DNA from: Streptomyces kurssanovii
GTDB taxonomy: Bacteria > Actinomycetota > Actinomycetes > Streptomycetales > Streptomycetaceae
Length of the DNA stretch: 64,000 nt
Assembly: GCF_014649695.1 (NCBI RefSeq)
Contig: NZ_BMTN01000006.1
Coordinates: 62,001-126,000 of the forward strand
Reading direction: 5' to 3'
Below the pieces are notes generated by a model. That model was given only the letters and a program-made list of their open reading frames with translations, was not told the origin of the DNA and did no database searches. Positions 27,004 through 38,536 of this stretch are shown one piece after another (position 1 is the stretch's first letter; each line of letters opens with the position of its first letter). A program made the translations under genes and the position numbers.

Positions 27004-27690
27004 TCAGGAAGCGCGCAGCGTCCGCTTCGCGAGTTCGTACGCGGGGAGCATCTGCTCGTGTTCCTGCGAGTCGAATCCGCCGAGGTCCACGACCACGAGG
27101 CCCTGCGGCGTGGCCACGACGAAGGCACGTTCCTTCTTCGGGTCGTCGAGGAACTCGTTCTTGTTGATGTACGTGACCTCTGTGGCGGCGAACTTCCCCG
27201 CCTCGGTCTCCTTGTACACCTCGTCCGTCCGCTCCTTCGCCCCTTCGGCGACGAACGCCTGGAGCGCCTTGCGCGTGTCGTCCCCGGATCCGGCACCGAC
27301 CCACACCCGGATGAAGCCGATGTGCCCGGCGGGCTTGGCATCGATCTCGCACACGAGCGTGACCGGGCCCTGCTCAAGGATCGCGGCGAACTCGCTGTCC
27401 TTGTCGCTCTCGACGCGCTCGGGCTTCCAGTCCGCGGCGAGCGAGAACGTGACGGGCATGGGGCAGGCGGAGCCGGGGGCGCCGACCGAACCGGCCGCTG
27501 CCGGCCCGTCGGCCGCCTTGTCCTTTGTGTTGCTCTCTTCTTTCTTCGTGTCCTGCCGGCCCGCCGGACCGCCCGCCTTCTCGTCGGAGCCTGCCTTCGA
27601 CGAGCAGCCGCTCGCCACCCCCGTCACCAGTACCGCCGCCACCGCCCCGAGAGCCGCACCGCGCACACGCCCCCGCATCACACTCAGCAC
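27004..27690 (-). CDS. lipoprotein of unknown function
   Basis: Secreted lipoprotein of 228 residues: signal peptide RGAALGAVAAVLVTGVASGC with lipobox VASGC, then a Lys/Glu/Asp-rich linker to about residue 70 and a globular domain from ACPMPVTFSLAADW onward that contains one disulphide candidate (Cys in SACPM and LVCEID). No catalytic motif is recognised. GTG at 27690 follows GGGGATCC; the ATG at 27678 is possible. Convergent with the FtsX permease; the 131 bases between them hold a doubled GACTCCCGGGGGC stretch but no gene. Confidence 0.82.
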   Translation of the reverse strand: MLSVMRGRVRGAALGAVAAVLVTGVASGCSSKAGSDEKAGGPAGRQDTKKEESNTKDKAADGPAAAGSVGAPGSACPMPVTFSLAADWKPERVESDKDSEFAAILEQGPVTLVCEIDAKPAGHIGFIRVWVGAGSGDDTRKALQAFVAEGAKERTDEVYKETEAGKFAATEVTYINKNEFLDDPKKERAFVVATPQGLVVVDLGGFDSQEHEQMLPAYELAKRTLRAS

Positions 27691-27791
27691 CGAAGGATCC
27701 CCACCCTGTCTGTCCGTGAACCCGCCGCCGCTGTCGGCGGCGTAGCAGGATCGATCCTACGGAGAGCCGGTGTCGAGGAAGGATTCGATCA

Positions 27792-28352
27792 ATGGGCGAG
27801 AACAAGGACCGGATGCTGGCCGGCGAGTGGTATCTCCCGGACGACGAGGAGTTGGCCGCGGACACCCGGCGCCGTGCAGAACTCTGCGCCGCCTACAACG
27901 GGAACGGCGGCGCCTTGCCCGACGAGCGGACGGCGATACTCCGCGAACTCCTCGGCGCGCTGGGCAAGGACGTACGCATCCGGCCGCCGTTCCACTGCGA
28001 CTACGGACGCTACATCAGCATCGGGGACCGTACCTTCATCAACTTCAACGCCGTCTTCCTCGACGCGGCGCCCATCACCGTCGGCGCCGACGTGCAGATC
28101 GGACCGAACGTCCAACTCCTCACTCCGACCCATGAAATGGACACGGACCGACGCCGAGCGGGCTGGGAGAAGGCGGTCCCGATCGTGATCAGTGACAACG
28201 TGTGGCTCGGCGGCGGCGTGATCGTCTGCCCCGGCGTCACCATCGGGGAGAACACCGTCGTCGGTGCGGGTTCCGTGGTCACCAAGGACCTGCCGGCCGG
28301 GGTGCTCGCCGTCGGCAACCCCGCTCGCGTCGTCCGCGCCCTTACGGACTGA
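27792..28352 (+). CDS. maltose/galactoside O-acetyltransferase-like hexapeptide-repeat enzyme
   Basis: Acetyl-CoA-dependent sugar acetyltransferase of 186 residues. An N-terminal Mac domain (MLAGEWYLPDDEELAADTRRRAELCAAYN) precedes a left-handed beta helix with hexapeptide repeats (ITVGADVQIGPNVQLL, VIVCPGVTIGENTVVGAGSVV). The catalytic His is in LLTPTHEMD. The closest well-known proteins are Maa and LacA. The ATG at 27792 is 101 bases from the divergent lipoprotein gene. Confidence 0.93.
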   Translation: MGENKDRMLAGEWYLPDDEELAADTRRRAELCAAYNGNGGALPDERTAILRELLGALGKDVRIRPPFHCDYGRYISIGDRTFINFNAVFLDAAPITVGADVQIGPNVQLLTPTHEMDTDRRRAGWEKAVPIVISDNVWLGGGVIVCPGVTIGENTVVGAGSVVTKDLPAGVLAVGNPARVVRALTD

Positions 28353-28454
28353 GCCCCGCGGCGCACAAGCACGTCCCGTCCCGCACGCACCTGGCACGGT
28401 GGCGCCCGGCCCGTCGACCGGCCGTTGTCGTACCCGGCTGCCACACTCGAACCC

Positions 28455-30140
28455 ATGGGCGAACGATGGGCTCTGGCAGCGACGGAGGGGGACGGGGCCA
28501 GGCTCGTCCCCCTCCTTCCCGACGGCCTGCCCGCAGGGCCCGTGGTGGAGGAGCCCGACCTGGTCGAGGCAGTCCGTTCCCGTCCCGGGGTGGACCGGTG
28601 GGTGTGGCGGTCGACCGCCGGGATCTATCCGCGGCTGCTGGCCGCCGGTGTCCGGGTCGAGAGGTGCTACGACATCGAGGACGCCGAGCTGCTGCTGCTC
28701 GGCCACGAGGGACGGCTCGGCGACCCCCGCTCGGCGGCCGCCGCCTGGGCGCGGCTGCGCAACGCTCCCGTGCCGCCCGATCCGCCCGCCCGCGCTGCCG
28801 AGCCCGGTTCCCAGTCCTCACTGTTCGAGCCGCAGCCCGTCGCCGTGCCCCTGGAGGCGCTGCTCGAGGTCTACGCCGACCAGCAGCGAAGGCATTCGGC
28901 CGCCGAGCACCCCGGCCGGATGCGGCTGCTCACGGCCGCGGAGTCCGCGGGCATGCTGGTGGCCGCCGAGATGAACCGCGCGGGGCTTCCGTGGCGGGCG
29001 GATGTGCACCGGGCAGTGCTGCACGAACTGCTCGGCGAGCGGTACGCGGGCGGTGGCGAGCCGAGACGTCTGGCCGAGCTCGCGGACGAGGTGTCGGCCG
29101 CCTTCGGCCGGCGCGTGCGGCCGGACCTGCCGGCGGATGTGGTGCGGGCGTTCGCACAGGCGGGGATCAAGGTGCGCTCGACCCGGCGATGGGAGCTGGA
29201 GGAGATCGACCATCCGGCCGTGAAGCCGTTGATCGAGTACAAGAAGCTGTACCGCATCTGGACCGCACACGGCTGGAGCTGGCTCCAGGACTGGGTGCGG
29301 GACGGCCGTTTCCGGCCCGGGTACCTGCCCGGCGGCAGCGTCTCCGGCCGCTGGACGACCAACGGTGGCGGGGCACTTCAGATACCGAAGGTGATCCGGC
29401 GGGCCGTCGTCGCGGACGACGGCTGGCGTCTCGTGGTCGCCGACGCCGACCAGATGGAGCCGCGGGTGCTCGCCGCGATCTCGCGGGACCACGGGCTGAT
29501 GGAGGTCGCGGGGCACGACGGCGACCTCTACGCGGCGCTGTCCGACCGGGCGTTCTCCGGTGACCGCGACCACGCCAAGATCGCGCTGCTCGGCGCGATC
29601 TACGGTCAGACGTCGGGTGACGGCCTGAAGAACCTGGCGGCGCTCCGGCGCAGGTTCCCGAGGGCGGTGGCCTATGTGGACGACGCGGCGAAGGCGGGCG
29701 AGGAGGGCCGGCTGGTACGGACGTGGCTCGGGCGCACCAGTCCCCGGGCGGCCGGCGCGGGCGACGACGACGAGGCGGGCATTCCCCAGGAGCCGGTCGA
29801 AGCCGCCCCCTCCGACGGCGAGTTCACGCCCGGCTACGCGTCGACCAACGCCAGGGCACGGGGACGTTTCACGCGGAACTTCGTGGTGCAGGGCAGCGCC
29901 GCCGACTGGGCGCTGCTGATGCTGGCGGCGCTGCGGCAGGCGACCGCGGGGACGCGGGCGGAGCTGGTGTTCTTCCAGCACGACGAGGTGATCGTGCACT
30001 GCCCGGCGGACGAGGCCCGCGACGTGGCGGAGGCGATCCGCTCGGCCGGTGAGCTGGCCGGGCGGATCGCCTTCGGTGAGACGCCGGTGCGGTTCCCGTT
30101 CACGATCGCGGTGGTGGAGCGCTACTCCGACGCGAAGTGA
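28455..30140 (+). CDS. bifunctional 3'-5' exonuclease/DNA polymerase (family A-like)
   Basis: Protein of 561 residues with a family A polymerase core: motif A-like VVADADQMEPRVLAAISRD, motif B-like HAKIALLGAIYGQTSGDG (Lys of the O-helix, Tyr, Gly), and motif C QHDEVIVH. The N-terminal 170 residues are a degenerate exonuclease-like domain with few acidic residues in the usual places. This short form is widespread in actinobacteria besides the true PolA and is annotated as bifunctional; its role, perhaps repair, is not known. The start ATG at 28455 (MGERWALAATEGD) is preferred to the GTG at 28425. Confidence 0.9.
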   Translation: MGERWALAATEGDGARLVPLLPDGLPAGPVVEEPDLVEAVRSRPGVDRWVWRSTAGIYPRLLAAGVRVERCYDIEDAELLLLGHEGRLGDPRSAAAAWARLRNAPVPPDPPARAAEPGSQSSLFEPQPVAVPLEALLEVYADQQRRHSAAEHPGRMRLLTAAESAGMLVAAEMNRAGLPWRADVHRAVLHELLGERYAGGGEPRRLAELADEVSAAFGRRVRPDLPADVVRAFAQAGIKVRSTRRWELEEIDHPAVKPLIEYKKLYRIWTAHGWSWLQDWVRDGRFRPGYLPGGSVSGRWTTNGGGALQIPKVIRRAVVADDGWRLVVADADQMEPRVLAAISRDHGLMEVAGHDGDLYAALSDRAFSGDRDHAKIALLGAIYGQTSGDGLKNLAALRRRFPRAVAYVDDAAKAGEEGRLVRTWLGRTSPRAAGAGDDDEAGIPQEPVEAAPSDGEFTPGYASTNARARGRFTRNFVVQGSAADWALLMLAALRQATAGTRAELVFFQHDEVIVHCPADEARDVAEAIRSAGELAGRIAFGETPVRFPFTIAVVERYSDAK

Positions 30141-30169
30141 CGTGCGCAGGCCCGGCTCCGGGCCGGCGC

Positions 30170-30475
30170 CTTGGAGGCCCGGTACCGGTCGTCCGGCGCC
30201 CGTGCCGTGCCCGCCCGCGCTGCGGGTGATCGGCACCTGGAGGCCCGGCTCTGGCGCCCGACGCGGTGGAGACCAGGCTGCCGGACCAGGACCGGGACCG
30301 GGAAGGCCCGGCTCTGGCACTCGGCACAGTGGAGGCCGACTGCGGGGGACCAGGGCCGTGGAGACCCGGCTGCGGGTCGGCACAGTGGAGGCCCGGTGCC
30401 GGAGCCCGATGCCATGGAGGCCCCTCCGGCCGGGCACCGGCGCCGTGGAGGCCCGGTGCCGGTCGTCCGGAGCCA
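30170..30475. repeat. degenerate tandem repeat of about 30 bp
   Basis: The 434-bp gap after the polymerase gene holds no convincing gene. It is made of imperfect units beginning (G/C/T/A)TGGAGGCCCGG. Clear units begin near 30171, 30237, 30266, 30329, 30358, 30385, 30414 and 30445, with weaker ones between; spacings are 27-31 bases or about twice that. The two best copies both read GTGGAGGCCCGGTGCCGG. The array is very GC-rich, and its origin and role are unknown. Confidence 0.75.
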
Positions 30476-30574
30476 CGGCGGCCTCGCCGCGGGGACCGGC
30501 GTCGTGGCGGCAGGCTGCTCGGGGGCCGGCCCCCTGCGGTCCCCGGCCGCCGGGGACCGGGGTCCCCCCCTGGC

Positions 30575-31846
30575 TCATCCGGCCGCCGTGCGCCACTTCT
30601 CGTCGAGGACGATGGTCTTCATCTGCTCGATGGTCAGGACCGGCTCTGCGCGGCTGGCGTCCTGGCCCTGCCCCGGGGCGTTGAAGGCCATCATCACGAC
30701 CCGGAAGCCGTCGGGACGCAGGGTGTCGACCGTCCAGGCGACAGCGCCCTCGCCGCCCTTCTGGTCAGGGTCGTTCTCCTTCCTCACCATGACCTTGGTG
30801 CCGTCCGGCAGGGTCGTGACATCGCCGGTGAAGAGCTCCGTCGCGAGGTCCTGCATGCCCGTCTGTGCGTTGACCTGGATGAAGCCGGCGCCCTTGCCGT
30901 CGTCGGCGACGACGAATCCGTAACCGGGGTCGCCCTGCTTGTCGTGGACCTTCAGTCCCTTGGGCAGCAGCGAGGTGAGGATCTTGTCCACCGACGTGCC
31001 GGTGGAGCCGGGCAGCGGGGTCTCCTTGTGGGGCTCGCCCAGCTGCGCGCCGATCGACCGCCACACGTCGTCCGTGACGAGCGCCTTCAGCTGCGGGCCC
31101 GTCAGCGGCGGTGCCGGCCGGCTGACCGGCGCGCCCTTCTCGGCGGGCGCGTTCCACTCGCCGGCATCGACCTGCACACCGTTGGGCGTGACCAGGACGG
31201 CCCGCCACAGCCGGGTGTCCACGCGCCGGTCGGGATACTCGTAGCCCTGGAACAGCATGAAGCGCGAGCCGTCGGGGAGCGTCTCGGCCTTGCATGTGTC
31301 GTGCTGCACCAGCGCCTTGGACGGGCAGGTGACGGCCTGATCCGCGCTCTGTCCGGCCGGGTCGACGGTGCTCACGCCGAGGCTGATCGCCGCCGCTCCT
31401 TGTCCGTCGTCGAAGACGACGGAGGCGTACGGGCCGGTCTTCCTGCCCTTGGGGCCCTCTGTGATGCCCTGGCCGTCCTCGCTGGTGGTCTTCCCCTCGG
31501 GCAGGAGGGCCTTGAATGCCTCGATCATCTTCTCCTTGGTGACCCCGCCCGTCGTGGACGAGCTCGGAGCGCCGGGCGTGGCCTGCCCCGCGACGGCGGT
31601 GGGCGTGGCGGGTGCCGCGGCCGATGCCTGACCGCCGCCGGAGCCGAGCGCACCGGTCGTGTAGCCGCCGGCGACGCCGACCACGGCGAGTGCCAGAACA
31701 CTGCCGGTCACGGCGGCGGCGCGGCGGCGGGCCAGCCGCCGGCGGCCGCGGGTGAGGCCGCCGTCCACCAGACCCGGCCGGTCGGAGGGCCGGAAGGTGT
31801 CACCGGTACGGCGGATCGCATCACCGAGTTCGTCCTCGAAAGGCAT
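30575..31846 (-). CDS. membrane-anchored partner protein of a SigE-family sigma factor (CU044_5270-like)
   Basis: Protein of about 423 residues with one transmembrane helix (AAAVTGSVLALAVVGVAGGY, about residues 43-65) after a short basic cytoplasmic N-terminus, then an extracellular Ala/Pro/Thr-rich linker and a large extracytoplasmic region with two similar halves (VTKEKMIEAFKALLPEGK... and VDKILTSLLPKGLKVHDKQGDPG). Such proteins follow SigE-family ECF sigma genes in Streptomyces and may act as anti-sigma factors, though no zinc anti-sigma motif is visible. The ATG at 31846 (MPFEDELGDAIRR) is preferred; the ATG at 31876 is possible. Confidence 0.78.
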   Translation of the reverse strand: MPFEDELGDAIRRTGDTFRPSDRPGLVDGGLTRGRRRLARRRAAAVTGSVLALAVVGVAGGYTTGALGSGGGQASAAAPATPTAVAGQATPGAPSSSTTGGVTKEKMIEAFKALLPEGKTTSEDGQGITEGPKGRKTGPYASVVFDDGQGAAAISLGVSTVDPAGQSADQAVTCPSKALVQHDTCKAETLPDGSRFMLFQGYEYPDRRVDTRLWRAVLVTPNGVQVDAGEWNAPAEKGAPVSRPAPPLTGPQLKALVTDDVWRSIGAQLGEPHKETPLPGSTGTSVDKILTSLLPKGLKVHDKQGDPGYGFVVADDGKGAGFIQVNAQTGMQDLATELFTGDVTTLPDGTKVMVRKENDPDQKGGEGAVAWTVDTLRPDGFRVVMMAFNAPGQGQDASRAEPVLTIEQMKTIVLDEKWRTAAG

Positions 31847-31940
31847 GGGGAACCACACTCTCTGGTCGCGTGACATGGAAATGAAGTGGTGGAGCCCGCG
31901 GGGCGGCCCGCAGGAAGAACACGCCGTCGGGTGCCGCGCC

Positions 31941-32450
31941 TCAGCGGGCGGCGAACTCGACCAGGCTGCCGCCGAGTTGCTCGCGGAGCTTGGCGAGCGC
32001 CCGCACCGCTCTGGTGCGCACCGCGGCGGAGCTGACGTTCATCGCGTCGGCGGTCTCCTCGATGCTGCGGTCCTCCCAGTACCGCAGCACCACCACCGCC
32101 CGGTCCTTCGGCGAGAGCCGGCCGAGCGCACCGAGGAGTGCGAGGCGCAGCTCGGGATCGTCACCGGAGAGCAGGGCGGAGTCGGGCAGCTCGCCGACAG
32201 GGCGCTCCGAAGCGGAGCGCCGGCGCCTGTGAGTGAGGAACGAGCGGACGAGAACGGTCTGTGCGTATCCCGCCGGATTCTCGATCCGGGAGACGCGCCC
32301 CCACAGCACGTACATCCGGCCGAGCGTCTCCTGCACCAGATCCTCTGCGAGGTGTGTGTCCCCGCTGGTCAGGAGGCAGGCGGAGCGGTAGAGGTGCGCG
32401 GCGCGGTTCGCCGCGAACTCTCTGTACTCCTCCGTGCGGGACGCTCTCAT
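31941..32450 (-). CDS. SigE-family ECF RNA polymerase sigma factor
   Basis: Sigma factor of 169 residues. Region 2 covers about residues 13-85 (LYRSACLLTSGDTHLAEDLVQETLGRMYVLWGRVSRIENPAGYAQTVL) and region 4 about 105-160 (LGALGRLSPKDRAVVVLRYWEDRSIEETADAMNVSSAAVRTRAVRALAKLRE). Both match the Streptomyces SigE-family of small ECF sigmas. It is followed after about 90 bases by its likely membrane partner. It probably directs an envelope-stress regulon, but the signal is unknown. Confidence 0.92.
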   Translation of the reverse strand: MRASRTEEYREFAANRAAHLYRSACLLTSGDTHLAEDLVQETLGRMYVLWGRVSRIENPAGYAQTVLVRSFLTHRRRRSASERPVGELPDSALLSGDDPELRLALLGALGRLSPKDRAVVVLRYWEDRSIEETADAMNVSSAAVRTRAVRALAKLREQLGGSLVEFAAR

Positions 32451-32557
32451 CCCCTGCTCACTCTCCCCCGTCGTGCGCCGGCGACCCCTTCACCTCATTG
32501 ACGCGGCAGCGTCCCCGTAATGTTTCAACCGTTCCAGAACCCGTTCCCGTGCGGCGG

Positions 32558-34819
<2,262 letters not shown>

Positions 34820-34910
34820 CCGGCCGACGTTAGCCCACCCCACTGACAACGGGGCCCGGTACCTCCGTCCCGCCCGTTGACAGCGGTGGGACAGCGTTGT
34901 TTCGTCGTCT

Positions 34911-34924
34911 GGCAAGCGCTTTCC
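34911..34924. promoter_or_regulatory. LacI-type operator upstream of the PL8 lyase gene
   Basis: GGCAAGCGCTTTCC is a near-perfect palindrome with the AAGCGCTT core typical of LacI/GalR-family operators. It lies 23 bases upstream of the polysaccharide lyase start, where a repressor would block transcription. No LacI-family gene is in the window, so the regulator would be encoded elsewhere. Confidence 0.6.
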
Positions 34925-34946
34925 GGCCGAACCTTGGAGCGTTCAG

Positions 34947-37496
34947 GTGGAGTTCTCGCGTCGTTCCGTGCTGTCCGTGATCCCGGCGGCAACGCTGCTT
35001 GCCGTGGCACAGCCCCTGCGCGCCCGAGCCGCGCCCACAGTCCGCTCCTCCGCCTCCGGGCAGGCAGCCGACCACGAGACGCTGCTCCGCAACACGGTGG
35101 TGGTCTTCGCCGGCACGGCAGAGGCCAACGCCCGGCCCGAGGTCGCCACGAAGCTCGCGGCCATCACCTCCGCGGCGCGGTCGCGGCTCGCCGCGATGGA
35201 CGACGCCGGACCGGGCGAGCTCTTCGCGGGAGTCCCGCTCGGGACCAGCGATCCCAACCTGAGCAGGACGTTCCAGTACCTCTATGAGATCGCCCTGGCC
35301 ACCCGGACCCCGGGCGCCTCCGGCCTGTTCGACGACAGGGCGGTCCGGCGCAGGGTCGCCGACGGCCTGGTCCGACTCCACGACGAGTACTACGGCGACC
35401 AGTCGAAGGGCTACTACGGCAACTGGTTCAACTGGGAGATCGGCATCCCCGCCTACGCGACCAAGACCCTCGTCCTCCTCGGGGACGAGCTCGCGGCGTA
35501 CCGGCCGGACCTCGCCGCGACCTACATCGCCTCCATGGACGCCTACCTGCGCAACGGCAGGGACGGTGACGTCGACCTCGACTCGCGTTTCCACACGGGG
35601 GCCAACCTCGCCGACATCACGACCAACCGGATCCTCCAGGGAGCGGTCCTCGGGGACGACGCCCGCGTCAGCAAGGCCGTCGCCGACCAGCTCACCGTCT
35701 TCGCCCGGATCGACCCGTACGACCTGCGGCACGGCGTGACCGACGGCTTCTACGCGGACGGCTCCTTCGTCCAGCACGCGTCCGTCGCCTACACCGGCTC
35801 CTACGGCAAGGGCCTGCTCACCCGGATCGTCCAGAGCATCAAGATCCTCGACGGGACGGCCTACGTGCCCTCCGAGGACCTGGTCGGCGTCGTGCAGGGC
35901 TGGGTCGCGGAAGGCTTCGCCCCGGTGATCTTCGAAGGCTGGATGATGGAGATCGTCAAGGGCCGCGCCGTGTCACGCACCGGCACGGGCTACGCGGACG
36001 TCGCCGCCGTCGTGGAGGCCGTCGTCGACCTCTCCGGATACAGCACCGGGGGCGACGCCGAGGCGCTCGAGGGCTACGTCAAGTACGTCCGGCAGACGTC
36101 CAGGACGAACCTGGACCCGGCCTCCTTCGTCTCCCCCGTCAGCATCGCCCGCTACGCCGACATTCTGAAGTCCCCGGCTCCGCCCGAGGACCTGGTGCCC
36201 GCCGCCTCCCACACCGCGTTCAACGCCATGGACAGAACCGTCCACCGGCGCCCCGGCTACGCCTTCGCCCTGGCCCGCAGCTCGGACCGCATCAGCAAGT
36301 ACGAGTACATGAGCGGCGAGAACCTGATGCCCTGGTTCCAGGGCGACGGGGCCCACTACCTCTATCTCTCCGGCCAGGACCAGCGGCAGGCGTTCGGGAT
36401 CGACTACTTCACCACCGTCTCCCCGTACCGTCTGGCGGGCGTCACCGCGCCCGTGGAGGACCGGCGTACCGTGCCGGAGCTGTACGGAACGCTCTGGTAC
36501 GACAAGCCCGAGCGCGGTTTCACCTCGTCCTCCGAGTCCCAGAACACGTACGTCTACTTCCCGCGCGGCAGCCACCCGCACTCCGGCGGCACCCGCCTCG
36601 GCGCGTACGGCGCCACCGCGCTCGTCCTGTCCGACGACGTCGCGTACGCCGCGAAGGAGGCGGGCGAACTGCCCGACGACTTCGTCGCCTACCAGGGCGC
36701 CCGTGGCACCAGATCCTGGTTCATGCTCGATGACGAGATCGTCGTCCTCGCGGCCGGTGTCACGGGCCACGCGGGACGCGCGGTGACCACCACCGTCGAC
36801 ACCCGCGTCGCTCCCCCCGACGCCCCGGTCGCCCTCACCGGTGAACTCCACGACGGGACTCCGTGGCAGGGTGCCGGCACCGCTCCGCTCGCCTGGCTGC
36901 GGTACGCCGATCCAGGGCAGCGGACCGCGGTGGGATACGTCTTCCTGTCGGGTCCCCGGCCGAACGTCGCGCTCGACACCGTCACCCGCGGCCTGCGTCG
37001 CGTCCGTCTGTCCAACCCGGACACCGCCGTGACCAAGCAGGTCTTCACGGTCTCCTACGACCGGCCCGCCGGTGCCGCGCCCACCGCCATGGCCCACGCG
37101 ATCGTCCCGCACGCCTCCGAGCGCCGGTTGGCCTCCTACGCCGGCGGGCCGCTCTCCGTGCTCGCCAACACCGTCCGCGCCCAGGCGGTCAAACACACCG
37201 GGCTGGGCCTCCTGGCCGTCAACACCTTCACCCCGGGTACCCACCACGTCGAGCGCCTCTCCGTCGACGGCCCGGCGTCGGTGATCCTCCATCGGTCCGC
37301 CGACGGCACCTGCTCGCTCGCGGTGTCCGACCCGACCACGGAACGCCGCACGGTCACGGTCACCCTCCACGGCCGCGCCCTGAGCCCCGTGTCCGCGGAC
37401 GACGGCGTCCGCACGACGCATGTCCCGGGCGGCACCCGCCTCGACGTCACGACGCACCACGCCTACGGCAGCAGCTTCACGGCGACGCTGCGTTAG
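34947..37496 (+). CDS. secreted polysaccharide lyase family 8 (hyaluronate/chondroitin/xanthan lyase-like)
   Basis: Extracellular enzyme of 849 residues that cleaves uronic-acid polysaccharides by beta-elimination. The N-terminal signal (SRRSVLSVIPAATLLAVAQPLRARA) has a twin-arginine motif. The alpha/alpha-toroid domain covers residues about 40-370 and contains NWFNWEIGIP, the Asn region and the catalytic His and Tyr in DGSFVQHASVAYTGSYG; the beta-sandwich domains follow (RTVHRRPGYAFALARSS). The exact substrate among hyaluronan, chondroitin and xanthan cannot be read from sequence. GTG start at 34947. A LacI-type operator sits just upstream. Confidence 0.92.
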   Translation: MEFSRRSVLSVIPAATLLAVAQPLRARAAPTVRSSASGQAADHETLLRNTVVVFAGTAEANARPEVATKLAAITSAARSRLAAMDDAGPGELFAGVPLGTSDPNLSRTFQYLYEIALATRTPGASGLFDDRAVRRRVADGLVRLHDEYYGDQSKGYYGNWFNWEIGIPAYATKTLVLLGDELAAYRPDLAATYIASMDAYLRNGRDGDVDLDSRFHTGANLADITTNRILQGAVLGDDARVSKAVADQLTVFARIDPYDLRHGVTDGFYADGSFVQHASVAYTGSYGKGLLTRIVQSIKILDGTAYVPSEDLVGVVQGWVAEGFAPVIFEGWMMEIVKGRAVSRTGTGYADVAAVVEAVVDLSGYSTGGDAEALEGYVKYVRQTSRTNLDPASFVSPVSIARYADILKSPAPPEDLVPAASHTAFNAMDRTVHRRPGYAFALARSSDRISKYEYMSGENLMPWFQGDGAHYLYLSGQDQRQAFGIDYFTTVSPYRLAGVTAPVEDRRTVPELYGTLWYDKPERGFTSSSESQNTYVYFPRGSHPHSGGTRLGAYGATALVLSDDVAYAAKEAGELPDDFVAYQGARGTRSWFMLDDEIVVLAAGVTGHAGRAVTTTVDTRVAPPDAPVALTGELHDGTPWQGAGTAPLAWLRYADPGQRTAVGYVFLSGPRPNVALDTVTRGLRRVRLSNPDTAVTKQVFTVSYDRPAGAAPTAMAHAIVPHASERRLASYAGGPLSVLANTVRAQAVKHTGLGLLAVNTFTPGTHHVERLSVDGPASVILHRSADGTCSLAVSDPTTERRTVTVTLHGRALSPVSADDGVRTTHVPGGTRLDVTTHHAYGSSFTATLR

Positions 37497-37524
37497 GGGT
37501 TCGTTCGCGTCGGCCCTCGTCCCG

Positions 37525-38427
37525 TCAGGGCCGGCGCGCGTACTCCTCCGAGAGGAACTTGATCGTCTGGTCGATGAACACCCGCATCTCGCGCGAGAGG
37601 GTCTTCCCGCGCCGCCAGGCGATCTGTGTGTGGACCTCGAACGGGATGGTCCAGGGCAGGGGTACGAGGGTGCCGCTCTCCAGGCTGTCGGCCACGGTGA
37701 CGCTGGGCAGCAGGCTGATGCCGAGGCCGGCGGCGACACCGCGCTTGATGGACTCTATGGTGCCGAACTCCAGGAAGGGCAGGGATTCTCCGGTGCCGTC
37801 GTTGAGTTCCGCCTCGAACAACTCCCTGTAGGCGCAGCCCGCTTCCGCGGAGATGACCTGGGTGGCGCGCAGATCGTCCGTCGTCACCTTCTCGGCGCGG
37901 GTGAGGGGGTGGCCCGGGGCCGCGACGACCGTGAGCGGCTCGGAACCGAGCACTTCCGTCTGCACGCCGGGGTGCCGGGTCTCCGCCTCCATCAGGAAGC
38001 CCAGGTCGAACATGCCCTGGCGCAAGGCGTGGCAGGTCTCGGCGCACAGGCTCGGGCGCAGCACGATCTGCAGCGCCGGGTGGCGGTGGTGGAAGAACTC
38101 CAGGAGCGGCGGCATCCGGTAGGAGGTGATGCTCTCCATGGAACCGACGGTGAGCACTCCCGCCGGGTCCTCCGAACCCAGCGCGGCACCGCGTGCCTCT
38201 CCCGCCAGGGCGAGCATCTGCTCGGCGTACGGGAGAAGCCGTCGCCCGGCCTCCGTGAGTTCGACCCGGCCGCCGAGACGGTCGAAGAGATTCACCTCGA
38301 GCGATTCCTCAAGGGCCTTGATATGCGCGGTGACACTGGATTGCGCGTACTTCAGTTCCGCCGCCGCGCGGGTGAAACTGAGCAGCGTCGCCACCTTGTG
38401 AAATGTCGCCAACTGCCGAATGTCCAT
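37525..38427 (-). CDS. LysR-family transcriptional regulator
   Basis: Regulator of 300 residues. The N-terminal helix-turn-helix is MDIRQLATFHKVATLLSFTRAAAELKYAQSSVTAHIKALEESL, followed by the substrate-binding domain from about residue 90 (VLTVGSMESITSYRMPPLLEFFHHRHP). The ATG at 38427 follows GGAGGGG. It is convergent with the PL8 gene (28 bases apart, with a small CGGCCCT/AGGGCCG hairpin) and lies beside the biosynthetic cluster. Its target is unclear; it may regulate the cluster or an unlinked gene. Confidence 0.92.
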   Translation of the reverse strand: MDIRQLATFHKVATLLSFTRAAAELKYAQSSVTAHIKALEESLEVNLFDRLGGRVELTEAGRRLLPYAEQMLALAGEARGAALGSEDPAGVLTVGSMESITSYRMPPLLEFFHHRHPALQIVLRPSLCAETCHALRQGMFDLGFLMEAETRHPGVQTEVLGSEPLTVVAAPGHPLTRAEKVTTDDLRATQVISAEAGCAYRELFEAELNDGTGESLPFLEFGTIESIKRGVAAGLGISLLPSVTVADSLESGTLVPLPWTIPFEVHTQIAWRRGKTLSREMRVFIDQTIKFLSEEYARRP

Positions 38428-38536
38428 GTCCCCTCCGTGGTCCGGTTGTCGCCGAACTCGTGGCGCATGAACCAGGAAATCAGCCGGGGAATGGGGACAC
38501 CAGAACATCGGCCTGTCCGATCGAGGACAATGACCG

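Noticed and set aside
30170-30475. Considered a CRISPR array because of regular spacing.
   Set aside because: The repeats are degenerate, there are no unique spacers of constant length between exact repeats, and no cas genes are present.
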